NCBI RefSeq assembly: GCF_902459465.1
Contig: NC_047062.1
Span: forward strand, 31,056,673-31,120,672
From: Asterias rubens
Lineage: Eukaryota > Echinodermata > Asteroidea > Forcipulatida > Asteriidae
Reading direction: 5' to 3'
DNA: 64,000 nucleotides
Part shown: piece after piece, positions 55,796-64,000 of the stretch
How the letters are laid out: each line of letters opens with the position of its first letter
Numbering within the stretch: position 1 is the first letter of the stretch
Made by a program: the position numbers and the translations under genes
Notes under the pieces: model-generated
The model's database searches: none
Seen by the model: the letters and a program-made list of their open reading frames with translations, nothing else
Told to the model about the DNA's origin: nothing

Positions 55796-56104
55796 CACAA
55801 AAAATTACTTGATATCGAGCAAAGGATAGTATAAAACATTGTGAGAACCGGCTCCCTCTAAAGTAACGTAGTTTTTTAGAAAGAAGTAATTTCTCACTAA
55901 AATATTTAAATTGAATTCGAGACCTCGGTTGAGGTTTCTAATTCAAGCATCTGAAAGCACACAACTTGTGTGACAAGGGTGTATTTTCTTCAATTATTCT
56001 CTCGCAACCTTGACGACCAGTTGAGATCAATTTTTTTACAGGTTTGTTATTTAATGCATTTTATGCTTAGATACGCGAAGACTGGTCTTTGACAATTACC
56101 AAAG
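55796..56104 (-). mobile_element. TTAA-MITE family A, copy 12 (ends lost)
   Basis: It contains TATAAAACATTGTGAGAACC, CGAGACCTCGGTTGAGGT and CACAACTTGTGTGACAAGGG. Both terminal repeats are diverged or absent. Confidence 0.75.
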
Positions 56105-56800
56105 TATACAGAAGCCAACACCTTTCTGCAACCGGACACTCTTCATTATAGCAAAATAGCAAGATCATTCCTTGTTCTATATTAGATGAAGAGATAGTAT
56201 AAGAACACAGGGGCATTGCTTCGCAGCAGAAACGTCATGGATAGAGAGAAATGCAGAATTTATGAACAGGTTTTTCATCCTGCAGTGGAGTGAAAAAGAC
56301 AGACTGACTATAGAGAAGAATAAGTCAACATCTTTCTGCAACCCGAACCGGAAACTCTCGATTAGAGCAAAGAGCAAAATAAGTCCCTGTTCTATAATAA
56401 GAGACATCATCTTGCTACACGTTTCAACTTTTTCAAGACAGAAAACAAGGTTGTTATTTCTTAACTTAGTGGCTAAAATCTCTCGGCCAAAACACAGGAA
56501 AAAATAGTGAAGGTCCCACAGAAAGGATAGGCCTACATCAATTTCCTGTAATAGGCTAAACGAAAAATAAACTAGCATCTTTCTGCTACCCGAACCGGAA
56601 GTTTTTCATTAGAGCATAGAGTAGAGTAACGAGAAAGATCCTTGTTCTACGATTAGAGACATCATCTTGCTACATGTTTCACATTTTCCAAGACATAAAC
56701 AAGGTTGTTATTTACTAATTAATGGTTCAAATACATTCATAAACACATACAAAAAATAATGAAGGTCCTCAGAAAGGATACATCAGATTCCTACGTGAGA
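56105..56800. repeat. Three units of ~225-245 bp
   Basis: Units near 56110, 56332 and 56576 share CATCTTTCTGC, ACCCGAACCGGAA, CCTTGTTCTA and GAGACATCATCTTGCTACA. The segment 56186-56270 repeats one at about 55655-55740 (GTCATGGATAGAGAGAAATG in both). Confidence 0.8.
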
Positions 56801-56906
56801 TGGTCTTCATTAGTTGGGCATGGACATAAAGATCTGAATGATAAACAGAACTGTGTGGAAGGCCACCTCAGAAGCGCAACAATGTTGGCTTAGTGCTGTG
56901 AGGCCA

Positions 56907-57294
56907 TTAAAGGCAGTGGACACTATTGGTAATTACTCAAAATAATTATTAGCATACAACCTTTCTTGGGGACGAGTACTGGGAAGAGGTTGATGGTATA
57001 AAACATTGTGAGAAACGGCTCCCTCTGAAGTGCCATAGTTTTCGAGAAAGAAGTAGTTTTCCACGAATTTGATTTCGAGACCTCAGATTTAGAACTTGAG
57101 GTCCCGAAATCAACCATCTAAACGCACACAACTTCGTGTGACTAGGTTTTGTTTTTCTTTTCATTATTATCTCGCAAGTTCGATGACCGATTGAGCTCCA
57201 ATTTTCACAGGTTTGTTATTTTATGCATATGTTGAGATACATCAACTGTGAGGGTTAGTCTTTGACAATTACCAATAGTGTCCACTGCCTTTAA
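56907..57294 (-). mobile_element. TTAA-MITE family A, copy 13 (complete)
   Basis: It starts ATTAAAGGCAGTGGACACTA and ends TAGTGTCCACTGCCTTTAA. It is nearly identical to copy 3 along its whole length, so it probably moved recently. Confidence 0.9.
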
Positions 57295-57650
57295 CTTCAA
57301 TTTCACATCCGTTCTGTCCACCAGGTCATTACAAAGACTGTATACGTTTGATAATTGGAACACTGCTTGTTTCAATCTTATGTTGTAGATATTTACCATA
57401 AAATAAACTGTGAAATTTGCATTTCAAAAGGTGGTAGCATTTTCTGGGATTTTGCCGAAAAACTGGAGCTGAAAGATATTATGCGAATACACAATCGGAG
57501 AAACGTTACTGACAGTCCGCTCTCAGATTCAAATTTTTTTTTTTTTTAGATAAAAGGTGATATCTTTTTCCATAACCGCAGGACTACAAAGTGAAACGTT
57601 TAAAAAAATATAAAGGGGTTTACTATATATGCAAGTGAGCTGCTGTACTT

Positions 57651-58039
57651 CTTAAAGACCATGGACACTATTGGTAATTGTCAAAATCCAGTATTCTCAC
57701 TTGGTGTATCTCAACATATACATAAAATAACCAACCTGTGAAAATTTGAGCTCAATCGGTCGTCAAAGTTGCGAGATAAAAATGAAGGAAAAACACACCC
57801 TTGTCACACGAAGTTGTGTGCTTTCATATGCTTGATTTCGAGACCTCAAATTGTAAACTTGAGGTCTCGAAATCAAATTCGTGGAAAATTACTTCTTTCT
57901 CGAAAACTACTTCACTTCAGAGGGAGCTGTTTCTCACAATGTTTTATACTATCAACCTCTTCCCATTACTCGTAATCAAGAAAGGTTTTATGACAATGAT
58001 TATTTTTAGTAATTACCAATAGTGTCCGTTGCCTTTAAG
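57651..58039 (+). mobile_element. TTAA-MITE family A, copy 14 (complete)
   Basis: It starts CTTAAAGACCATGGACACTA and ends TAGTGTCCGTTGCCTTTAAG. The central palindrome is intact. Confidence 0.88.
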
Positions 58040-58276
58040 TTTGTATTGCCATTCATTTTCAGAGTCAATACCAAAATGTATAGGTACAGACCTTTTCGAT
58101 AAAATATGCGTATACAGTTGAAAAAAAACTAATAATCAAAATCAACAAAGAAATGTTTAACTTTGCCAATGAATGTTCCCTTTCAATATACTTTGAAAGG
58201 CCACTCCTGATTAAAAGACTCAAATTACCAGGAGCTCCAAAATGAAAAAGCAAATTTATGAAATTCCTACAGACGA

Positions 58277-58490
58277 CAATAAGGACTTTTCGTTTTCGAC
58301 GACGGATAGTTCTGCGACGGTAAAGATGACATTTGGCGTCATCTGCGCATGCGTCGGCTTTGAGGACGGCCGTCCCTCAATTTCTACGACAGTACTTGGG
58401 ATGAAACTTCGTTGTGCTGAAAACGACAACGTTTGGCTGAACAACCGTCGCAGAACCATCCGTCGTCGAAAACGAAAAGTCCCTATTAAT
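58277..58490. mobile_element. TIR element with ~40-bp inverted ends
   Basis: The left arm AGGACTTTTCGTTTTCGACG continues ACGGATAGTTCTGCGACGG and is matched by the right arm with about three differences. TA lies at each border. A 103-codon plus frame and a 95-codon minus frame across it arise from the CGACGA-rich arms and are not genes. Confidence 0.82.
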
Positions 58491-59036
58491 AGTCCTGAAC
58501 CGACGACTTGTGTACGAAAAAGCCTTTGGGTCGCCATAATCAATCTCCAATAAGACTGGAAATTGTACCTTGTCCTCTAAAACGGACCTCGTTTAATAAA
58601 TAATTAAGGCCGATCATTCTAAATCTTAATTATTTCTAAGGCTTCCTCAAGAGACACACCCTCAAAGCCGAAGTAATCATGGTAAAACCTTCAAACTACC
58701 ATCAAATGAAGGGGGGGGGGTAGACAAGGCAAACGTGACTTCCATCCCGCTTAAGAAATGCACATGAATGTCCGATAAGAAAGCACATTATGAGAAGTGC
58801 GTAAGAAGCTTCGTCCACAGAAAGATGTAATATACGTAATTCGAAGGCACCACAATAACTAACTAAGGCATGCTGTAAACCTTTAACCATAGACTCAAGG
58901 TATCTCGTTGCGCAAGAGGCAGGAGCAACCTCCAACTTCACTGGTTTAGGTCTAAATTTGCCCAATTCCGGAAGAGATAAAATCGGGGCATGATGTGATG
59001 TAGACTTAAACACAACCCATTACAATCCCGGGTCAG
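58491..59036. other. No gene recognised; G10 tract
   Basis: A run of 10 G lies at 58711-58720. The 103-codon minus frame at 58702-59013 has no recognisable motif. Confidence 0.4.
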
Positions 59037-59214
59037 TATAGACCTTTCTCACGCTGTCACCATCTTAGTCATGTTCACTGTTTCCTAAACAGTAATGCAT
59101 GCTAACATTCATTGCACAAACATGGCACCAGACTATTATTTCGTCAAACCTCAGTTTGGCAATGAGTTGGAACGGAGTAAAATCAAGATGGCCACACCGT
59201 GATAAAGGTCTATT
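59037..59214. mobile_element. Foldback MITE, ATAGACC type 2
   Basis: The left end TATAGACCTTTCTCACGCTG pairs with the right end, whose complement is AATAGACCTTTATCACGGTG; both arms continue with a GCCATCTTGA-like word. It shares ATAGACCTTT ends with the element at 46959-47111. Confidence 0.82.
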
Positions 59215-59304
59215 GACTCAGATTCCATGGCTGACCCATAAAGGTCTTTATATGACCTATTTTATATCGTAGCGGTACCCGCTGCTAAAAACATAGGATT
59301 TGAA

Positions 59305-59395
59305 CTGCATAGCTACCGGCAATCTCGGCAATCTAGTTGGTGAAAAACTGCTCTATATACAAGGGTCGTGGGTTCGAATCCCACCAAGTAAAATA
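59305..59395 (+). repeat. tRNA-derived repeat with perfect B box
   Basis: GTGGGTTCGAATCCCAC at 59368-59384 is a perfect T arm with a 5-bp stem and B box. A convincing A box and acceptor stem are not seen, so a tRNA-derived SINE or tRNA pseudogene is more likely than a tRNA. Confidence 0.55.
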
Positions 59396-60600
59396 CCTGT
59401 GATTTGTTAACCCACAAAAATCGCGAATGTACTGAATATACAGTGCTTACAAAAATCGGTGTATTAAAGAGTTTTGGTCTTGACCATTGTGGGTCCAAGG
59501 CTGACCCAAAAACTTGTCTTTAAAAAAAAATTAAAACTCACTTCAAATGTATTATGGTTTGAAGGCCACCTTCGAGAAGAGAGATGTGGGTTATGTAAAA
59601 CCAGAGACGCAAATCCGCCTGAGCAAAGCATTCAATCCTACACCGTAAATATAAGCCGGCCTATAACAACGTGGCCTATACGGTAACCTGAAATGAATGT
59701 GCCACTGAAACATAATCCAAATTAATGTCCTGGAAAAGTCAACATGTTTTTCTACCCAAAGCTCTCCTGAGAAAAGGAGAAATCGGGCAATGTTATTCAT
59801 CAACCGAAGGATTGGCCCACATTATATCATCACCAAACTCGTATGGCTTTCACCCACGATCGTGTCACCGAGAAACCTTAAGGCCAAGTATTACAAAAAT
59901 ACCAGTTCATCGTCCGGGTTTTTCCACAAAAAGAGGAGATCGAGGACATTTTTATTTGTTCGCTGCTATTTCTTTCAAAAGGTGGCCGCCAAGTATTTAA
60001 ATACAAACTGGCCACCAATTCGTCAGTATAAAGTCACCATTTATACTTGATGTAGTTACAAGTTCTTAATAGAAAGTAAGTTTGAGGAGAAATGCACAGA
60101 CAATGTTGTCTTTTTGAAAAGAAAAAAAATGAAGGAAAAAATAAAGATGCGGCCGCAAAAAATTATGATGTAGGAGACGATACACAGGCATTTTTTTGTA
60201 TTTGGCCTCAGTAGACTCTCGCTGGGGAGTGGACCCGTGTCGCCAACGGCAAGGCACGCTACTTCATCCAGCTCGTCTTCTAAGAAACTTAAGAGGCAGC
60301 AACCAAGCCGAGGACACGAGAGCAGAACGAGGCTCGACTGACTCCCCTGGGGGGAAGTGACGGGGTACCCGGCAAAAAGAAGGAAAAACCGGTCTAGAAC
60401 ACTCAGCTAATTAAAACAAAACCAGAGGTTGGTGCTGATGGCTCTCTCGCATGCCCAACATAACATACTGTGATATTCCAACACATTAATATCCATGGAG
60501 GAGGGAAATTCCTCCGTGTTTTATCAAATACAAACCAATCACAAGTCCATGGCTCGTTTTTTTTTTAACACAGCAGTATAAGTAAAGTATTTACTTGTTA
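59396..60600. other. No gene recognised
   Basis: Several short frames occur on both strands without motifs. No element is identified. Confidence 0.4.
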
Positions 60601-60845
60601 GTCCTTTTCACACAACAACAATTTAGCAGGGGTCCCTTGCTTAAGTGCTTTCACACGACAGTTATTTAACTGGGGTCCCTTGCTTAAGTTTAGCATGGTT
60701 GTAAAATGTAGCAATGTTTGACAAGGTTTTGCAAGAGAACTTGGACACTGAAAACATTTGTTGTCCTTTCACATCAGGTATATTTTGTAAAATGTTACAA
60801 TTAAGCATGGGACCCTTGCTAAATTGCTCTCGTGTGAAAGGGTAA
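60601..60845. mobile_element. Foldback element (CCTTTTCACAC ends), copy 1
   Basis: The left end CCTTTTCACACAACAACAAT then TTTAGCAGGGGTCCCTTGCT pairs with the right end GGGACCCTTGCTAAATTGCT and CTCGTGTGAAAGGG. A second left-type arm at about 60645 lies inside, so arms are duplicated. Confidence 0.75.
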
Positions 60846-61266
60846 AATTTTACAAGTTGCACTTTGTATGAAAGAACAACAATTAATGGACTGTCAAAGG
60901 TCCTTTGTAAAAAATCCAGCTATTTAAAAAACAACCTGAGAGGTTGGTGCTGTGTTGGCTCACCATGCATGCACAGTATAATGCATGTGATATTTCCCAA
61001 CAGTTTGTCCAACGTTAACCAAACACAAGTCTATGCCTTGCGTGTTTGCTTGGCTATTTGAATATACACTGTTGGTATTATGTTGGCCAAAGCCAAGACG
61101 CTATGTTTGCTTCGTAAAATCAGACCTGGTGCAACCTTTAATTAATGGTTCAGACAAAAACAAACTAACATCGTTTGCGCCAGGCCTTATATTATACCCA
61201 GTTTCGTTCTAAAAATAAATTCGCATTTCAAAAGATTGTTGTTTAACTCTGCAGTATAAGTAAATT
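60846..61266. other. No gene recognised
   Basis: Spacer between two foldback copies; nothing identified. Confidence 0.4.
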
Positions 61267-61800
61267 ATTTCTGTGTTAAACCCTTTTCACACGACAGCAA
61301 TTTAGCAGGGATCCCTTCTTACTTTATTTTACTATGGTTGTGAAATCTCATAAATTGTACTTCGTGTGAAAGAACAACATGGTTATGGACTGTCCAAGGT
61401 CCCGAGTGAAACCGTCTCAAACTCCTTTAGGGGACTGTCGCCTTTGATGAGTTGCATTTGGTAAAATTTCGCAACCTTATGTTCAAATTAATCAAGGGAC
61501 CCTTGTTAAATTTATGTCGTGTGAACATGGCTTTAATCACTATGCACCTTCCTGGTGTGATCAATGTATATAAAGGCGCTTTACAAACAGCTCTGGGAAT
61601 AAATGCCATGATACAAATGCAGTATTAACAGTATTGTCGTTTCACACGAGGTGCATTTTGTAACATTTTGAAACCATGCTAAAATTAATCAAGGGACCCT
61701 TGTTAAATTGATGTCGTGTGAAAAGGGCCTTATCACTATGCACCTTCTTGGTGTGATCAAGGTATAATCTTTACAAACAGCTCCGGGAATAAATGCCATG
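61267..61800. mobile_element. Foldback element copy 2 with duplicated right arm
   Basis: The left end CCCTTTTCACACGACAGCAA pairs with right arms at about 61490-61530 and 61690-61735, both containing CAAGGGACCCTTGTTAAATT. The right part with CACTATGCACCTTC and CAGCTC(T/C)GGGAATAAATGCC is present twice, about 190 bp apart. Confidence 0.75.
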
Positions 61801-62144
61801 ATGCAAATTGTGCTAATCATGCCCGACTTGCGCAAACAAATCCGATGCACCTCCGCACATTAATTGCGTGGATGGGGATGGAAGGGCAGAAACTCCTTTA
61901 TTGGAAATGCAATTAGTGGGGTTTGCTGTGCGACAGCACATTGGGTTTTACCTAATGGGGATATCGAGGGAATTAAATTCAGCCATGTTTGTTTTTTTGT
62001 AATTGCAGATTTAATGTTCGAAAGCTCTCTTTAAGTTAGTAGCACACTCTGTAAGTGTCATGAAATGTATTTCGTTAAATACGTATTATTCGAAAAAAAG
62101 AATCCCCCAGTGTTCGTTTGGTTACAGAAAACCTAGCCTTGTCT
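61801..62144. other. No gene recognised
   Basis: Nothing identified. Confidence 0.4.
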
Positions 62145-62190
62145 TGACGACAACTATAGAGGAAGGTAGTCGAAATGTTGAGACCATTGT
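62145..62190 (+). ncRNA. Hammerhead-ribozyme-like remnant
   Basis: CTTGACGACAACTATAGAGG followed by AAGGTAGTCGAAATGTTGAG resembles the hammerhead core as found in Penelope-type elements: CTGANGA, a short stem-loop, then CGAAA and a stem ending GTTGAGAC. The CTGA box is imperfect and the stem has a mismatch, so it is probably inactive. The reading rests on pattern memory only. Confidence 0.3.
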
Positions 62191-62684
62191 TTAAAATTAA
62201 CAAATTGCAAAAGAAATACAGAAATAAATAATTTAACAATGGGGGATTTTAACAAATAAAACAGGTACAATTTATTACAGAAAACATTGTAAGTTCCAAT
62301 CCTAAACTCACCCAATTAAAAAGTTTAACCTTTCAAAAACAATCTTCCACACGTTTACTTTAAAACATAACTTATTTCAAGATTTCCTCACACATCGCAC
62401 TTGGTTATCTTGCCTGCTGCAACCGAAATAATCACTCTCTTGAATAAAATCCCTGCCAAAATCCCCGATAAAACAAAAACAGAGTTTGGATTTTTTTGTT
62501 TTGCTTTCTCTTGAAAGAGATCGCATTACTTCATTAAATTTCACAAAGACGGGCTGGATGATGTTTTTATTGAAAATCTAGAAGACTGGAGTTTATTTAC
62601 TCTTCTAAAAACCAATATCTTGAAGGAGCTAGCAAATTCTCTGGCAAATGTGTCTTCAAAATAGGTTCAATTTTTTCAAAATGG
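62191..62684. other. No gene recognised
   Basis: AT-rich sequence with nothing identified. Confidence 0.4.
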
Positions 62685-62735
62685 CTGACGAAGAGGCTTC
62701 CTGTCTCCGGTTCAAATCCCGCCGGGGGCACTATG
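62685..62735 (+). repeat. tRNA-derived fragment (3' half)
   Basis: GGTTCAAATCCCGCCGGGGGCA holds a B box at 62709-62719. No A box precedes it at tRNA spacing. It may be the remnant of a SINE. Confidence 0.4.
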
Positions 62736-62864
62736 TATACTGAGGGGTCCGGTTTTCAGTCTTACCTGATGATGAGATTTGAGGCATTGCACGGGGGTAT
62801 CAATATATATTTGGTTTTGTGGTAACACCATGTGTGTGTTTCTATTTGTCGGTAGACTTTTATC

Positions 62865-63251
62865 TTTAGACACTGGACACTATTGGTAATTTTCAAAGAC
62901 CAGTCTTCTCATTTGATGTATCTCAACATATGCATAAAATAACAAACCTGTGAAAATTTGAGCTCAATCGGTCGTCAAAGTTGCACAATAATAATGAAAG
63001 AAAAAACACCCTTGTCACACGAAGTTGTGTGCTTTCAGATGCTTGATTTCGAGACCTCAAATTCTAAAACTGAGGTATCGAAATCAAATTCGTTAAAAAT
63101 TACTTCTTTCTCGAAAACAACGTTACTTCATAGGGAGCCATTTTTCACAATGTGTTATACTATCAACAGCTCCCCATTACTCGTTATCATGTAAGGTTTC
63201 ATGATAAACATTGTTTTGAGTAACTACCAATAGTGTCCACTGCCTTTTAAG
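62865..63251 (+). mobile_element. TTAA-MITE family A, copy 15 (near complete)
   Basis: It starts TTTAGACACTGGACACTATT and ends TAGTGTCCACTGCCTTTTAA. The central palindrome has a few changes (GAGACCTCA / TGAGGTATC). Confidence 0.87.
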
Positions 63252-63429
63252 AGCTGTTCTGCTATTCTACTCTACCGCAGAGTAGATTTTCAGATTTCGG
63301 GACACTTCTCGGTTCCAAAAAGACTGTTCTGCTTTGTTAGCTTCCTGGGCGGAAGGTAGAAAATTTGCTGTGACTACTACTTTAACTTATAGAGGATTGT
63401 TATTATAACTTCACTACCGCGGAGTGAGT

Positions 63430-63620
63430 TCGGTCTCAACGTTTCGACTAGCTTGATTTAGAAGACGATCAGAGCACACTGATCAAAACGTTGAGTTGAA
63501 ACCAACGGTTCTCTACAGAACCACCCCAACTCATTAGAGACAGTCATTACATGGTGTTACCGCAAACCTTTACTGTATCGTATTTCCACCATGCAAAGTT
63601 TCAAATCCTACTTTGCTTGC
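63430..63620 (-). repeat. GGTAACACCAT repeat with hammerhead-like foldback, minus copy
   Basis: The segment has TCTCAACGTTT (63434-63444) pairing with AAACGTTGAG (63486-63495), and inside it GATCAG/CTGATC. On the plus strand GAAGAC precedes the inner stem and AAAAC follows it, close to a hammerhead core with changed bases. Further along, the complement of TTTGCGGTAACACCAT lies at 63551-63566. It is the same family as 55561-55650. Confidence 0.55.
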
Positions 63621-64000
63621 TCTACCGTCAGGAGACATGTAAATAAGAAAGCTTGCATTTGAGCGCATTTCCAAAGGTCGCAAAGCGTAGGAAGTGTCCA
63701 ACACAGATCAACAAATCATAAAAACAACGATGGCTCAAAATAGAAGTCACTGTCGACGGAACAAGTGAGTCTTCAGGGGTTTCTTGAATGATTCAAGTGA
63801 GTTTGCCTTACCTGATAATTTGCCTTTTTACCTGATGACGTGGGTTTTCCCTGGAATAAATCTCTGGGGTTTTCCTCCCACATCTAAAACTAAAACTTCA
63901 TTCCTTGTCTTCTCGCCATAAATGGGGTTCTTTGCTATTTATAAAGTGATTCAGCTCCCCTTTCTGAGAATCAGTGGCATCACCACTAGAATGAAATATA
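63621..64000. other. No gene recognised
   Basis: AAGTGAGTCTTCAGGGGTTT near 63764 resembles the antisense of a LINE L-K-T-H-L-type tail, but too little is present to call it. Confidence 0.35.

Noticed and set aside
58242..58553. 103-codon basic protein
   Set aside because: It falls across the inverted arms of a transposon-like element and is matched by a similar frame on the other strand.

Overview
The window reads as a piece of a eukaryotic, marine-invertebrate nuclear genome. An echinoderm, probably a sea star, is my best guess, from recollection of the dominant TTAA-flanked repeat family; this is inference. There are no bacterial-style genes or operons, and no long ORF matches a known host protein. 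The sequence is AT-rich and crowded with tandem arrays, foldback transposons, 5'-truncated LINEs and tRNA-derived SINEs.

Layout. 1-6.7 kb: mostly unique DNA with three TTAA-flanked MITEs, one candidate short secreted-protein ORF (1683-2072) and a striking 67-bp hairpin (6181-6247). 6.7-15.9 kb: an array in which a ~22-bp hairpin-forming minisatellite is interrupted by about twelve copies of a ~100-bp exon-like cassette. Most cassettes carry a branch-point-like motif, pyrimidine tract, AG acceptor and GTATGT-type donor; the last copy opens into a Cys-rich ORF (15941-16276). 16.3-26.1 kb: MITEs, then AT-rich DNA with nested tandem repeats of 98, 83, ~180, 94, 73 and ~340 bp and two tRNA-derived SINE heads.

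26.4-45 kb: a second set of duplicated short exon-like units, on the minus strand. Six related units lie near 32.8, 33.6, 35.6, 36.6, 39.6 and 40.5 kb and share a peptide around YPSTSR.PRPAYDEGAAL; a second exon type occurs at 27.0 and 30.7 kb. Between them sit a ~50-copy 60-bp satellite, a ~23-copy 84-bp satellite with a TATAAAAG in nearly every unit, a 19-bp minisatellite and several dead LINE fragments. The best of these is a broken RT at 37.35-38.86 kb. 45-64 kb: repeat-rich non-coding DNA with further MITEs (one holding a second transposon), a 9-bp-TSD element carrying two TCTCGCGAGA sites, RTE-like LINE debris and hammerhead-ribozyme-like inverted repeats.

The two exon-cassette arrays are the only candidates for host genes. 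Both look like serial duplication of a small exon together with its intron. In the first, reading frames differ between copies and three copies share the same stop, so coding status is doubtful. In the second, several copies keep a related peptide in frame with plausible splice sites, which makes a real minus-strand multi-exon gene more likely. All calls were made by eye, without alignment or database search; boundaries are approximate to tens of bases for repeats.
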